Below are positions 18,009 to 27,817 of a stretch of DNA of 64,000 nt, piece by piece (the first letter of the stretch is position 1; every line of letters begins with the position of its first letter). Made by a program: the position numbers and the translations under genes. Source of the stretch: CAVRQM01 sp963822705. GTDB taxonomy: Bacteria > Pseudomonadota > Alphaproteobacteria > Acetobacterales > Acetobacteraceae. Below the pieces are notes generated by a model, which saw only the letters and a program-made list of their open reading frames with translations, made no database searches and was not told the origin of the DNA. Location of the stretch: the NCBI GenBank assembly GCA_963822705.1, contig CAWGIX010000010.1:186001-250000 (forward strand). Direction: 5' to 3'.

Positions 18009-19206
18009 TCAAGGCTCGATGGCATCGACAAAGGGGGAGCGCGACAGGATTTCGGCGCCGTTCGCAGTGATCAGCACCTGCTGTTCAAGCTTGACGCCCT
18101 CTGCTTCGCCCACGCCGCCGATATAGCTTTCGACCGAAACGACCATGTTCTCGTGGAACAGGCCGTCATAACCCCACGCCTCAAAATCCTCGCGGTAGGC
18201 GATGGCGGGGAACTCGTCGACCATGCCGACACCGTGCACCAGCACCATATACCGGTTCGGCACATAGCGCGGCGGCACCGGCCACGCCTGCTCGATAAAC
18301 TCCCGGAACGACAGCCCGGGGCGCAGCACAGAAAGATTATGCAGTACCTGCTCCTGCGCCAGCTCGTAGGCCTGGCGCTGCGCGGCACCGGGCCGGCGAT
18401 CCGGGCAGACATAGCTGCGGGAAATGTCGGCCAGGTAGCCGCAGGGTCCCACCATGTCGGTATCGAAGCAGACGATGTCGCCCGCCTTGATCACCCGGTC
18501 GGAGCATTCCTGGAACCACGGATTGGTGCGCGGGCCGGAGGCCAAGCAGGCGGCACTCGATCCACTCGCCGCCGTGGGCGATATTGGTTTCGTGCAGCAC
18601 CGCCCAAAGCTGGTTCTCGGTAATGCCGGGCACCAGGGCGGCGCGCATCCGGTCCACCGCCAGGTCGCACACCGCCATCGACCCACGTACGCACCGAATC
18701 TCCTCCGGGGTCTTGATCATCCGCGCCTGCTCCAGCGGCTCCTGCCCGTCGTGCAGTGAAAGGCCGCGTGCCAGCAGGCGTTGCGTTCCGATTGGGTTGC
18801 AGCGGTCGATGGCCAGGCGCCGGTTGCGCCCGCCATGAAGCTCGACGAGGCCGGCGACCTCCTCGGCCCAGATCGTCGCCTTTTCCTCGGCACGCGGGCC
18901 GGCGAGGAAATAGGTCCAGGCGGTGCCGGTGCGCCGCTCGTCGATGGTTGCGAACCCGTCTGCCAGGTGTTGCGTCGCGGAGTATTCGAACATGACCACC
19001 GGGCCTTCGGTGGCGACGAAAACGTAGCGGCCGCCTTCGTGCATCGTCCAGATGGGCATGTTGCGGGTGCCGGTGGCGTAGCGGATGTTCATCGGGTCCG
19101 ACAACAGCGCCCCGGCGTAGTCGCGCTTCCGCAATTCGGCACGCAGCCGGGCCAGGCGCCCGGCATGCAGGGCCGCCGTATCCAGGCCGGCCAAACCGTC
19201 GGTCAC
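18009..19206 (-). CDS. M24-family peptidase, Xaa-Pro aminopeptidase/creatinase-like (one frameshift)
   Basis: About 398 residues in a pita-bread fold. The N-terminal creatinase-like domain contains GALLSDPMNIRYATGTRNMP. The catalytic domain shows two metal Asp in KAGDIVCFDTDMVGP and ADISRSY, His in MVLVHGVGM, and Glu in SVESYIGG and GVKLEQQVLI. One surplus base near 18542-18543 separates ECRLL from ASGPRTNPWFQECSDRV. GTG 19204-19206 gives normal length but has no clear ribosome site, so the start is uncertain. It lies 42 bp upstream of the family-5 binding protein, suggesting that imported peptides or amidine-type compounds are cleaved by this enzyme. Confidence 0.8.
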
Positions 19207-19316
19207 GGCAGGGTCGAGTGCCGCAACCGGCCACGACTCGGTCGCACGGCTCGGATCCGGCCGTGCCGTGCGGCGATTCGGCTGGTGTGAGACGGCGACC
19301 TTTCGGCAGTGTCCAA

Positions 19317-19344
19317 TTTTGTGCCGCTCCTCCGGTTTTGTGCC
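19317..19344. repeat. Direct repeat TTTTGTGCC, two copies 19 bp apart
   Basis: TTTTGTGCC occurs at 19317-19325 and 19336-19344 in the gap between the divergent M24 peptidase and SIS-domain genes. Two helical turns of spacing would suit a regulator binding one face of the DNA. This is only a pattern; no regulator is adjacent. Confidence 0.35.
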
Positions 19345-19462
19345 AGCTTGGCTGAGGCTGAGCCGGTTGGCAAAGCGAAAGTGCGGCTGGCCGGACAGGA
19401 TGCGTAAACCGGATTTTGGTCCGGCGAGGCCGGCGCATGACACAACTTCCCCAGGAGGCACC

Positions 19463-20023
19463 ATGGCCGAGGCCAGCATTTTCCGCCGGGCCCTTGATGA
19501 ACTGGCGAGCGTGTTCGAACGCGTGGACCTTGCGGCCGTGGACGATGCCGTGGCCCGGATTGCGGCCGCCAAAACCGTGGTCGTGTTCGGCGGCGGGCGG
19601 GAAGGACTGCAAATCCGCGGTTTTGCGATGCGGCTGTTCCACATGGGCCGCTCGGTCGCGGTGGTGGGGGACATGACGACCCCGCCGGTCGGGCCGGGTG
19701 ACCTGTTCCTGGTCACCGTCGGCCCCGGAGAAATTTCCACCGCCCTCGCCCTCATGGGGGTTGCAAAGGCGGCGGGGGCCGGCATCCTGCTCCTGACCGC
19801 GCAGCCAGAAGGGCGCTGCGCCGCCCTGGCCGACGGCGTGCTGGTGATCCCGGCGCAGACCATGGCCAACGATCAGGGGCCGTCCGCCACGTCGGTATTG
19901 CCGATGGGGTCGCTCTACGAGGGCGCGCTTTTCGTGCTGTTCGAGGTGATGATCCTGAAATTGCGCGACCTTCTGTCGGTCTCGCCGGAGACGATGCGGG
20001 CCAACCACACCAATTTGGAGTAA
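19463..20023 (+). CDS. SIS-domain protein, 6-phospho-3-hexuloisomerase-like
   Basis: A 186-residue phosphosugar-binding protein starting at ATG 19463 with AGGAGG nine bases upstream. The sugar isomerase domain spans most of it: TVVVFGGGREGLQIRGFAMR, VGPGDLFLVTVGPGEISTAL, AGILLLTAQPEGRCAALAD. The C-terminal helix MGSLYEGALFVLFEVMILKL matches single-domain HxlB-type isomerases. No hexulose-phosphate synthase partner is adjacent, so formaldehyde fixation is not implied. It may isomerise a sugar phosphate from the nearby importers. Confidence 0.8.
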   Translation: MAEASIFRRALDELASVFERVDLAAVDDAVARIAAAKTVVVFGGGREGLQIRGFAMRLFHMGRSVAVVGDMTTPPVGPGDLFLVTVGPGEISTALALMGVAKAAGAGILLLTAQPEGRCAALADGVLVIPAQTMANDQGPSATSVLPMGSLYEGALFVLFEVMILKLRDLLSVSPETMRANHTNLE

Positions 20024-20070
20024 CGTGGAGCCGTCGCGTACACAGGCGGCGATCCCTCCTCGGAGCTTCC

Positions 20071-20661
20071 ATGCAACTCCCGTTTCGTATCACCGTCTGC
20101 GGCCTCGATGAACTTGCCGACCATTCCGGCGCGCGCGTCAGCCACGTTCTGTCCATCCTCGATCCGGAATGGCCGGCGCCCGAAGTGTTCGGCACCTTCG
20201 GCGAGCACGAAAAGCTGGAACTTCGCTTTCACGACGTGATCGAGGAGTCGCCCGGAATGGTCGTGCCCAGGCCCGTTCATGTCGAGCAGCTGCTCGAATT
20301 CGGCCGCAAGCTCGACCTGGAACCAGTGACGGACGCGCACCTGCTCGTGCATTGCCACGCCGGTGTCTCGCGCTCGTCGGCGTCGATGGCGCTGCTGATC
20401 GCGCAGGCCGTGCCGGACCGCCCGGGAAAGGCTATTTTTGAGGACATTCTCCAGATCCGGCCGCAGATCTGGCCAAACCTGCGCATTGTCGAGATGGGTG
20501 ATCGCCTGCTTGGCCGCGACGGCGACCTCATTGCCGGCGCGCATGGCGTCTACCGCGTGCAAATACGTAAAAGGCCGCTGTTGGCGGAGGAGTTCAGGTC
20601 GGGAGGTCGTGCGCGGGAAGTGGAGGCGGCTCTGGGCAAATCGCCGCAACGTCAGATATAG
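20071..20661 (+). CDS. Protein-tyrosine/dual-specificity phosphatase-like protein
   Basis: A 196-residue protein with the CX5R phosphatase loop HCHAGVSRSSAS near residue 94 and an upstream Asp-containing segment (RFHDVIEESPG) in the position of a general-acid loop. It would hydrolyse a phosphoester through a cysteinyl-phosphate. Short ORFs of this type in alphaproteobacteria are annotated as tyrosine phosphatases without known substrates. It lies 47 bp after the SIS-domain gene in the same direction. GGAG precedes the ATG. Confidence 0.75.
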   Translation: MQLPFRITVCGLDELADHSGARVSHVLSILDPEWPAPEVFGTFGEHEKLELRFHDVIEESPGMVVPRPVHVEQLLEFGRKLDLEPVTDAHLLVHCHAGVSRSSASMALLIAQAVPDRPGKAIFEDILQIRPQIWPNLRIVEMGDRLLGRDGDLIAGAHGVYRVQIRKRPLLAEEFRSGGRAREVEAALGKSPQRQI

Positions 20662-20689
20662 AATTCGGCCCGCATGGCGCGGCAAGAAC

Positions 20690-21877
20690 TCATTGCAGCA
20701 CCGTATCCGTGGCCGCACGCACCCAATCGAGCCGGGCCGACGGGATCAGGCCGTAATTGTAGAAATTGATCTCATCCACCCCAGCACGGTGCGCCGCGCG
20801 CGCGCGGGAAACGAGGTCGCCCGCTCCAGTCATCTCCGGGTAGAAGACGCGCATCCCGGTGCCGAGAAACCGCTCCTTGCCCACGGCGGCGCGCGCCGCG
20901 GCAAGATCGCGCGCAACCGCGTCTGCGCTGCGGTCATAAACACAAACCACCGCCCCGTCGCTCACCTTTGCCAGCGTTGCGATGTCGCTGCCGCATAGCC
21001 AGCCATTGCCGATATCCAGCACATGTACTTTACAGGCCGGATGCGCGGCTTCGCTCATGGCCGCGACCAGGCTGGTCACAGGTTCGAACCGCCAGGCCAC
21101 ATAGGCGTGAACCTCCGGATGCGCGGCGAACACGTCGGGTCCGCTGCTCACAAAATCGGGCCAGCGCGGCGCCGGCACGGCACGTTCCGAAATCTCTTCA
21201 ATCCAGCGCCGGACAGTGTTTTGCGCGGCTGCACCATCGACGCCCGCACGCCCCGCGCGCGCCAGGCAAGAATCGCAGAAACACAGCGCCATCAGGAAAT
21301 CGTCCTCCGGCGTCAGGCCCACTCCGTCCTTCTCGTGGTGGAACTCGTGCGCAAAGCCCATGAAGCCGGGCGATTCGAGCTGGATCGCGTCGGGCCCGCA
21401 TCCATGAGCGATGTCGGCCACCAGCGTGGTCGCGTAGGCGCGAACGTCGGGATGGCTCGGGCACAGGCTGTAAAAATTCGGGTCGCCAAATGCGTTGCGG
21501 GTGCATGCGCCAGGGTGCAGCAGTCCCAGGCGCGTATTGTGCAGACACACCGTCCAAGCCGCCACGCTCAGCCCGGTTCGTTCGCGCGCCTCGACCAGGT
21601 TACGCAGCACGTCACCGCGCTCGCCGACCAAACTCGCCACCCGCGGCACGATCGCGTGCCCTTCCCAGCGTCGCGGATCGGGCCGGTAATAGATCGTGCC
21701 GTCCTCCGGAAAATAGCTTTTGCGAACCGGACTGCGGGGCTGAAAGAAACGTCCGGCGTGATACGACGTCGCGAGATTGATGCCGTTCAGTCCGGCTCGC
21801 TCGCGCAGGTCGCGAACCAGATCCGGCAGCCCGACATCCAGCACGTCCCATGGATAGGTCCACATCGCCAACCGCAT
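20690..21877 (-). CDS. Putative TIM-barrel hydrolase-like protein of unknown function, last gene of the second sugar importer operon
   Basis: An intact 395-residue protein with no signal peptide. It starts MRLAMWTYPWDVLDVGLPD after a good AAGGGAGAG site. Alternating hydrophobic strands and acidic turns (GPDAIQLESPGFMGF, KVHVLDIGNGWL, VDEINFYNYGLIP) suggest a (beta/alpha)8 barrel with Glu/Asp at strand ends, as in glycoside-hydrolase-like proteins. A CFCDSC cluster near residues 199-204 resembles the cysteine knot seen in some bacterial glycosidase-like families. I cannot name the family. It begins 13 bp after the permease stop, so its substrate is probably what that importer brings in. Confidence 0.65.
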   Translation of the reverse strand: MRLAMWTYPWDVLDVGLPDLVRDLRERAGLNGINLATSYHAGRFFQPRSPVRKSYFPEDGTIYYRPDPRRWEGHAIVPRVASLVGERGDVLRNLVEARERTGLSVAAWTVCLHNTRLGLLHPGACTRNAFGDPNFYSLCPSHPDVRAYATTLVADIAHGCGPDAIQLESPGFMGFAHEFHHEKDGVGLTPEDDFLMALCFCDSCLARAGRAGVDGAAAQNTVRRWIEEISERAVPAPRWPDFVSSGPDVFAAHPEVHAYVAWRFEPVTSLVAAMSEAAHPACKVHVLDIGNGWLCGSDIATLAKVSDGAVVCVYDRSADAVARDLAAARAAVGKERFLGTGMRVFYPEMTGAGDLVSRARAAHRAGVDEINFYNYGLIPSARLDWVRAATDTVLQ

Positions 21878-21889
21878 GGCGCTCTCCCT

Positions 21890-22849
21890 TTAGCGGGACC
21901 GATCGCGGCCCGACAGCGGCAACAGTGCCGAGAATGAGGCAGCCGAGAATTACGCAGCGCCAACCCTCCGAGGCATTGATGACGGTGATCAGCGCGGTCA
22001 TCGTCACCAGCAGCACGGCTCCGGCGATCGTGCCAAGATAGGTTCCGCGGCCGCCAAGGATCGAGGTGCCGCCGAGCACGACCGCGGCGATCGACGAGAG
22101 CAGATAAGGGTCGCCGATGCCGACATAGCCCTGGCCGTTCATCGCCAGCAGCACCATTCCCGCCAACCCCGAGCAGAGACCGGCTATGACGTAGATCGAC
22201 AGCGTCATGCGCTGCATCGGGATGCCGGAGAGCAGGCTCACCACCGGATTGGTGCCGATGGCGAAAATCAGCGCGCCGCTGCGCGTGAAATGCAGCCAGA
22301 ACAGGGCGGCCGCCGCCACGATCATCCAGAGCAGGATGATGGTCGAGATGCCGAAGGCATGGCTCGAGCCGAGCCAGTTCAGCGTCGCGTTGTCGACCGA
22401 AATGGCGCTGCCGCCGGCAATGAGCACCAGCACGCCTTGCAGTATCGTCGCCATTGCCAGCGTCATGATCAGCGGCGGGAGGCCGAGATAGCCGATGCCG
22501 AGACCGTTCACCGCGCCGATCGCGGCGGCGACCAGCAGCGTCAGCGCGATCGCGCCGAGCCCGGACCGGTCGCCATCGAAAGTCAGCAGCGGCAGCAGGA
22601 TCGCGGTGACCGTGATGACCGCGCTCGACCGAAAGATCGATGCCGCCGCCGATCACCGCGAATGGTCTGGCCAACGCCGACCAGGCCGATCACCGAGGCG
22701 AGTTCGACGATATAGCGCAGATGGCCGAACACGCCGAAACCGGGGATCATGGTCGAGGCCACGATCCAGATCACCCCGACGACACCGTAGGCGACCAGCG
22801 AGCGGCCGAACGACGCAAAGAACTCGCGCACCCCCGGCGTGCCGCTCAC
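21890..22849 (-). CDS. Sugar ABC importer permease 2a (RbsC-like, two or three frameshifts)
   Basis: BPD-type-2 permease that reads in pieces: SGTPGVREFFASFGRSLVAYG, IELASVIGLVGVGQT, then FAVIGGGIDLSV, then LGIGYLGLPPLIMTLAMAT to the C-terminal AVVLGGTSILGGRGTYLG. GTG 22847-22849 overlaps the stop of the upstream permease (GTGA). Shifts lie near 22672 and 22635. A third near 21905 would bring the frame to the TAA at 21890-21892, immediately before the next gene's ribosome site. It should form a heterodimer with the adjacent permease in the inner membrane. Confidence 0.75.
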
Positions 22850-23803
22850 GCCAAGCTCCGGCTTGCCGCACGAATGCGCGGCAGCGCCACCGTTCCCACG
22901 ATGATCAGACCCTGCACGACGTATTGCGCCACCAGCGGCAGGTCCATGAAGAACATGACGTTGATCAGGATGCTCATCAGCAGGCTGCCGGCGAGCGCGC
23001 CGCGCATCGCTCCCTGGCCGCCCAGAAATCCGACGCCGCCCAGCACCGCCGCCGCAATCGCGCTGAGCGTCAGCGGCTCGCCGATCAGCGGATCGCCCGA
23101 CCCGGTCTGCGCCGCCACATACAGTCCGGTCAGCGCCTGCAACACGCCGCTGATCGACATAGGCGACAAGACGCGACGCGACGACATCCACGCCGGAGCG
23201 GTAGGCGCCTTCGGCATTGTCGCCGACCGCGATCAGGCCGATGCCCAGAGGCGTCGCCTGAAACAGCTTCCATACCAGCACGAGCAGGACCAGCAGCAAC
23301 CGCCGCCGTCGGATGGCCGCCGGCGAGCAAGTCGGACAGCGACGGCGGCACGAACCCGCCGGGGCGGGGCAGGATAAGCAGCGCGACGCCGCGCAGGACG
23401 AAAGACATCGCCAGCGTGACGATGATCGCGGGATAGCGGCCGACCGCGACGAACCAGCCGACCAGCGCGCCGACGCCCGCCCCGAGCGCCAGCACGGCCA
23501 GCACGCCGCCGAAAATGCCGAGCGGTCCTTGCATCGTGCTGGCCGCGACCACCGAGCCGAGGCTGACCATCGGGCCAACCGAGAGGTCGATGCCGCCGGT
23601 CAGCATGACGATGGTTTCCGCGGCCGCGACCATCGCCGTGGGAAACCAGCCCTGCACGAACTTGTTCATCGTGCCGAACGCGAAAATGCCCGGGAACAGG
23701 ATCGCGTAGAGTACGGCGAACACCGCCAGCACGAGGAACAGCGCGCCGAGTCCCTCGTTGCGCCGCCACTGGATCGCCCAATAGAGCCGCGACCGCCGCT
23801 CAT
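22846..23803 (-). CDS. Sugar ABC importer permease 2b (RbsC-like, about three frameshifts)
   Basis: Second transmembrane subunit of the importer. Conserved blocks are ALFLVLAVFAVLYAILFPGI, AAAETIVMLTGGIDLSVGPM, YPAIIVTLAMSFVLRGVALL, KLFQATPLGIGLIAVGDNAE and AAAVLGGVGFLGGQGAMRGA. Shifts occur just after the start (about 23790), near 23310 and near 23160. The ATG at 23801-23803 overlaps the ATPase stop (ATGA). The tail ends in a stop overlapped by the next permease. Its two-permease, one-ATPase, one-binding-protein arrangement differs from the single-permease importer at 10-13.8 kb. Confidence 0.75.
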
Positions 23804-25393
23804 GCAGTCGCCGCCGACATCGGCGTCGCCTGGGGCACGCCCGATGCGCCGCCGCGACGATGGCCTCCTCGCTGGCCTCGCGCATGGCGCAGCGTCGCCG
23901 CCACGCGGCCGTTGTGGAACACCATGACGCGATCGCAGAGATGCACCAGTTCCGGCGTATCGCTGCTGAGCAGCACGACCGCATTGCCGTTCGCCGCCAT
24001 CGCCCGCAGCGCCAGGTAGATCTCGCGCTTGGTCTCGACGTCGACGCCGCGGGTGGGATCGTTCAGCAGCAGCACCGAAGGCTCCAGCGGCAGCCATTTC
24101 GACAGCGCGACCTTCTGCTGGTTGCCGCCGGACAGCGCCTGCACCGGCCGGCGCAGGTCGCCCCGAATTCCGAGGCGGTTGGCCAGCGACGCCGTGAGTC
24201 TGCGCTCGTCCCCGCGCCGGCGACGCTCGGCCCGGTGGCGCGCGAACAGCGGCAACAGCAGGTTGAAGTCGATCGAGTGCGGCAGCAGCAGGCCTTCGCT
24301 GCTTGCGGTCCGCCGGAACGTAGGCGACGCCGGCGGCGTTGGCCTGCGCGACGTTGGCGAACGGCGTTGTCTGCGCCTCTCCGCGCGCGGCGTGCACGCG
24401 GAACTGCATCGGCATGCGGCGGCGACGGCGCCGTAAAGGCCCATCATGAAATCTTCCTGCCCATGGCCGACCAGTCCGCCGATGCCGAGGATTTCGCCGC
24501 GGCGGAGCGCGAAATCGACGCCGCCGACGCCGCGCGGTGCCGAAATTCGCGTGGCCTCCAGCACGATGTCGTCGGTCGCGTGCGAGACGTATGGCGGAAA
24601 CAGGTTCTGCGGGTCGCGGCCGACCATCAGCCGCACCAGGCCCATGCGGATCGAGCCCCGCCAGCGGACGGTCGGCGGTGACCGCGCCGTCCTTCAGCAC
24701 CGTCACGTAGTCGCAGAAGTCGAGGATCTCATTGAGCCGATGCGAGATGTAGAGGATCGCGACGCCTCGATCGCGCAGCCGCCGCACCAGCGCCATCAGC
24801 ATGTCGCCACATCCGGCGCCGCCAGCGAGGAGGTCGGTTCGTCCAAGATCAGCACCCGCGGCTTGACGGGCAAGCGCCTTGGCGATCTCGACGACCTGCC
24901 GCCGGCCGAGCGGCAGATTGGCCACCGGCGTGTCGGGCGATTCGGTCAGGCCCAGCTCGCGGCCGATCTGCCTGCGACCTGCTCGGCCAGGCGGCCGATA
25001 GTCGACAAGCCCGCCGCGACGCGATCGGCGCCGAGGCCGATGTTCTCCGCAATCGACAGGTGCGCCGCGAGGCTGAGTTCCTGCTGCACCACGGCGATGC
25101 CGAGCCGGTGCGCCTCCTGCGGCGACAGCGCCGCGACCGTGCGGCCGTCGACCAGAATCTGCGCCGCTGTCGGGCGCCAGCGTGCCCGACAGCAGGTTGA
25201 TCAGCGTGCTCTTGCCGGCGCCATTCTCGCCGAGCAGAGCGTGGATGCGGCCCGGCACCAGCTCGATCGAGACATCGCGAAGCACCGGATTGCCAAAGAA
25301 CGACTTCGAGACGTTCCGCGCTCCCAGGACCGATCTGGCCGCGCGTCCATCTACCGGCCGCATCCGCTCCGCTGCGCCCGGGTGGCGCATCAT
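23800..25393 (-). CDS. Sugar ABC importer ATPase 2, RbsA type with two domains (about ten frameshifts)
   Basis: Double ATPase reconstructed from all three frames. First domain: SVLGARNVSKSFFGNPVLRD, Walker A ALLGENGAGKSTLINLLSG, LPLGRRQVVEIAKALA, VAILYISHRLNEILDFCDYV. Second domain: RISAPRGVGGVDFALRRGEI, ALSGGNQQKVALSKWLPLEP, VLLLNDPTRGVDVETKREIY. The second Walker B is LLLNDPTRG, with Asn where Asp is usual followed by Asp instead of Glu, so the catalytic carboxylate is altered unless this too is a sequence error. As in the first RbsA gene, shifts are packed at about one per 150 bases while motifs stay intact. The start at 25393 is provisional. Confidence 0.72.
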
Positions 25394-25397
25394 CGAG

Positions 25398-26470
25398 TTA
25401 CTTCTTCAGGCTCTTGGCGATCAGGTCGTCGAACAGTTTCGTGTCATAGGGCGAGTAGATGTAGCCGTCCGCGGCGAAATCCTTGGCGCGGGCCAGATAG
25501 CTGTCGAGATTGCGCGTCGTCGATGATCGGCAGCGGCACGTCGATATAGGCCGGAATGTCCGCGCCCTGCAGCGCCTTCACCGACGCATAGACGGCGAAC
25601 GCCGCCAGCCAGTTCGGCTGCTGCGTCGCCCACGCGGTCAGGTGCTTCGCTTTCCACATTTCCAGGAACGGGCGGTAGTTCTCGCCGGTCATCGGCACCA
25701 GCTTGCGGCCCTGCTTCTCGAACGCCGTCACGGCGCCGGCGGTCAGCGCGCCGCCCTGGCTACCAGACGCCGTCGATCTCGGGATTGCTGAACAGCAGGT
25801 TGGTCACCGCTTCCTGCGCCGGCGCGGCGTTGTACGGCGTGTTGGTCTCGGCCAGAATCTCAATGCCGGGATTGGCCTTGAACACCGGCTCCGCGCCCTT
25901 GCGGCGATCGTCGCTGACCGAGACGCCGGCCGGGCCGTTCAGCGACGAGGATGTTGCCTTTGCCGCCGAGCTGTTTGACCAGCCATTCGGCGGCGATCTT
26001 GCCCCATAGCGTCTGATCGGTATCGATCTTGGTGGTCAGATCGTTGGTGTCGACGAGGCTGTCGAAATTCGCGACCACGATGCCGTTGGAGCAGGCATCG
26101 GCGATGACGCGGTCGAGCGCGGTGGCGGAACCGGCATCGACGATGATGGCGTCCAGTTTTGCGTCGATCATCGACTGGATCTGCTGGATCTGCGTGTTGG
26201 CGTTGCCCTGCGCGTCGGTGATGGTCAGGCTTGTCGACCAGGCCCTGCTTCTTCAGCTCATTGGCCATCGTCCTCGATGGTGCCGGTGGTTTCCTTCATC
26301 CAGGTCGGGATCGAATAGATGTTCGCCCAGCCGAGCTTGTACGGCGGCTTGTGTTCGCCCTTCACGCAGTTGGCCGCCGCCGCGGCCGGAGCGGCAGTCC
26401 CGAACTGGAACGCGGCCAGACCGCAAAGCAGCGCCGCACCGAGACAGGCATGGAGCAATGACGATTTCAT
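25398..26470 (-). CDS. Sugar ABC importer substrate-binding protein 2 (about five frameshifts)
   Basis: First gene of the second importer. A clean signal peptide (MKSSLLHACLGAALLCGLAA then TAAPAAAAANC) leads to a type-1 binding-protein fold read in pieces. Blocks are YKLGWANIYSIPTWMKETTG, MANELKKQGLVDK, MIDAKLDAIIVDAGSATALD, IVVANFDSLVDTNDLTTKID and the C-terminal YSPYDTKLFDDLIAKSLKK. Breaks lie near 26268, 26230, 25950, 25760 and 25520. The C-terminal frame is confirmed by a smooth run to TAA at 25398-25400. The ligand is unknown. The long QQIQSMIDAKLDAIIVDAG segment is typical of ribose/xylose-type binders. Confidence 0.75.
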
Positions 26471-26595
26471 GGTGATGGTTTCCCCGTCTATTGAACTGGC
26501 GTCGCGCGATCGATGCGCATCTCCGGCACTCTCACGATGCCGCTCCCGCTTGCGAAAGGCTAGGCGACGTGCCGCGAAGGTGTCAATCAACGCGG

Positions 26596-27795
26596 ATGGA
26601 CAGCAGTCTCGCCCAGGGCGACGCCGCACTCGAAGCCGAGGCAGCTTCGTTGCTCGCGAGCCTCGTCGCCATCCCGAGCGTGAACCCGGCCTATCGGACG
26701 CCGGACGCACCGGCAGACTGGTTCGGAGAAGCCGCAATGGCCGCGCACGTAGCCGCCTGGCTGCGCGACAACGGCGCCACGGTGCAGCTGGACGAGGTTT
26801 TTCCGGGCCGCCCCAACGTCATTGCGCGCGTCCACAAGCGTGGCGGCCACCGAAAACATCTGCTCTGGGAAGGCCATCTGGACACCGTGCAGGCCACCGG
26901 CATGAGCATCGAGCCGTTCCGCCCCGAACTGCACCAGGGCCGGCTCTACGGGCGCGGAGCGGTGGACGACAAAGGCTGCCTCACCGCCTTCATGCTGGCG
27001 CTGCGCGAGCTTGCTCGCGATCCGGCACCGCTCGACGTCACCTTCCTGGCCTCCGTGGACGAAGAGTTCCAGTACCGCGGCGTGTTGCACCATCTGGCCC
27101 GCGGCGAAACAGCGGATGGCGGCGTGGCCGGCGAGCCCACCGGATTGCGCGTCGTTTCCGCCTGCAAGGGCTGCGTGCGCTGGGAAATCGAGGTGCGCGG
27201 CCGCGCCGCCCACTCCTCACGGCCGGAGGAAGGGATCGATGCCATTGCCATCGGCACCGATCTCGCCGCCCATCTGCGGCACGTTTTTGGCCCCCGTCTT
27301 GCCGCGCGCGCGCACCCGCTGCTGGGGCGGGCGAGCCTGATCTGTTCGCTGATCGAGGGCGGCGAGGGCATCAACACCGTGCCGGCGCGCTGCCGCCTGA
27401 AATTCGACCGGCGCACCCTGCCGGACGAGATCGGCCAGCATGTCTGGCGCGACATCGAGGCAGAAGTGCAAGGGTTTGCGGCCGGCCTCGATCCGGGCGC
27501 GGCGGTCATCGTGCATCCTCCCTTCCTCAACGACATTTCCATGGAAGTTCCGGCGGATGCCGCGATCATCGCCGCCGCCCGCGCCACATGTCGCGCCGAG
27601 GGGCTTGCGGATGAGGCAATCGGCGTTCCCTTCGGATCGGACGCCAGCAAAATGACCCGCGCCGGCGTTCCCTCGATCATTTTCGGCCCCGGCAGCATCG
27701 ATCAGGCGCACGCCGCAGACGAGTACGTCTCCATCGCAGAGGTCGCCCGCGCCGCCCGCATGCTCGCGCACATGGCGCGAGGTTTTGCCGGGTAG
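26596..27795 (+). CDS. M20-family zinc peptidase (ArgE/DapE/carboxypeptidase G2 group)
   Basis: A 399-residue di-zinc amidohydrolase. Ligands and catalytic residues are visible: His and Asp in LLWEGHLDTVQ, bridging Asp in GRGAVDDKGCL, catalytic Glu-Glu in SVDEEFQYRG, Glu in VAGEPTGL, and the C-terminal His in IDQAHAADEYVS. The dimerisation-domain His is in GRAAHSSRPEEGID. I chose ATG 26596 because upstream codons look non-family. It hydrolyses an N-acyl or peptide bond; the exact substrate is unknown. It precedes an amidohydrolase by 22 bp and is divergent from the second sugar importer. Confidence 0.88.
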   Translation: MDSSLAQGDAALEAEAASLLASLVAIPSVNPAYRTPDAPADWFGEAAMAAHVAAWLRDNGATVQLDEVFPGRPNVIARVHKRGGHRKHLLWEGHLDTVQATGMSIEPFRPELHQGRLYGRGAVDDKGCLTAFMLALRELARDPAPLDVTFLASVDEEFQYRGVLHHLARGETADGGVAGEPTGLRVVSACKGCVRWEIEVRGRAAHSSRPEEGIDAIAIGTDLAAHLRHVFGPRLAARAHPLLGRASLICSLIEGGEGINTVPARCRLKFDRRTLPDEIGQHVWRDIEAEVQGFAAGLDPGAAVIVHPPFLNDISMEVPADAAIIAAARATCRAEGLADEAIGVPFGSDASKMTRAGVPSIIFGPGSIDQAHAADEYVSIAEVARAARMLAHMARGFAG

Positions 27796-27817
27796 CGCCC
27801 AGGGCGTGGATAATATC

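Noticed and set aside
10296..26470. Treating the broken sugar-transporter genes as pseudogenes
   Set aside because: Breaks are almost all single-base, motifs are preserved on both sides, no nonsense codons or deletions are seen, and the essential ispE carries the same kind of break.
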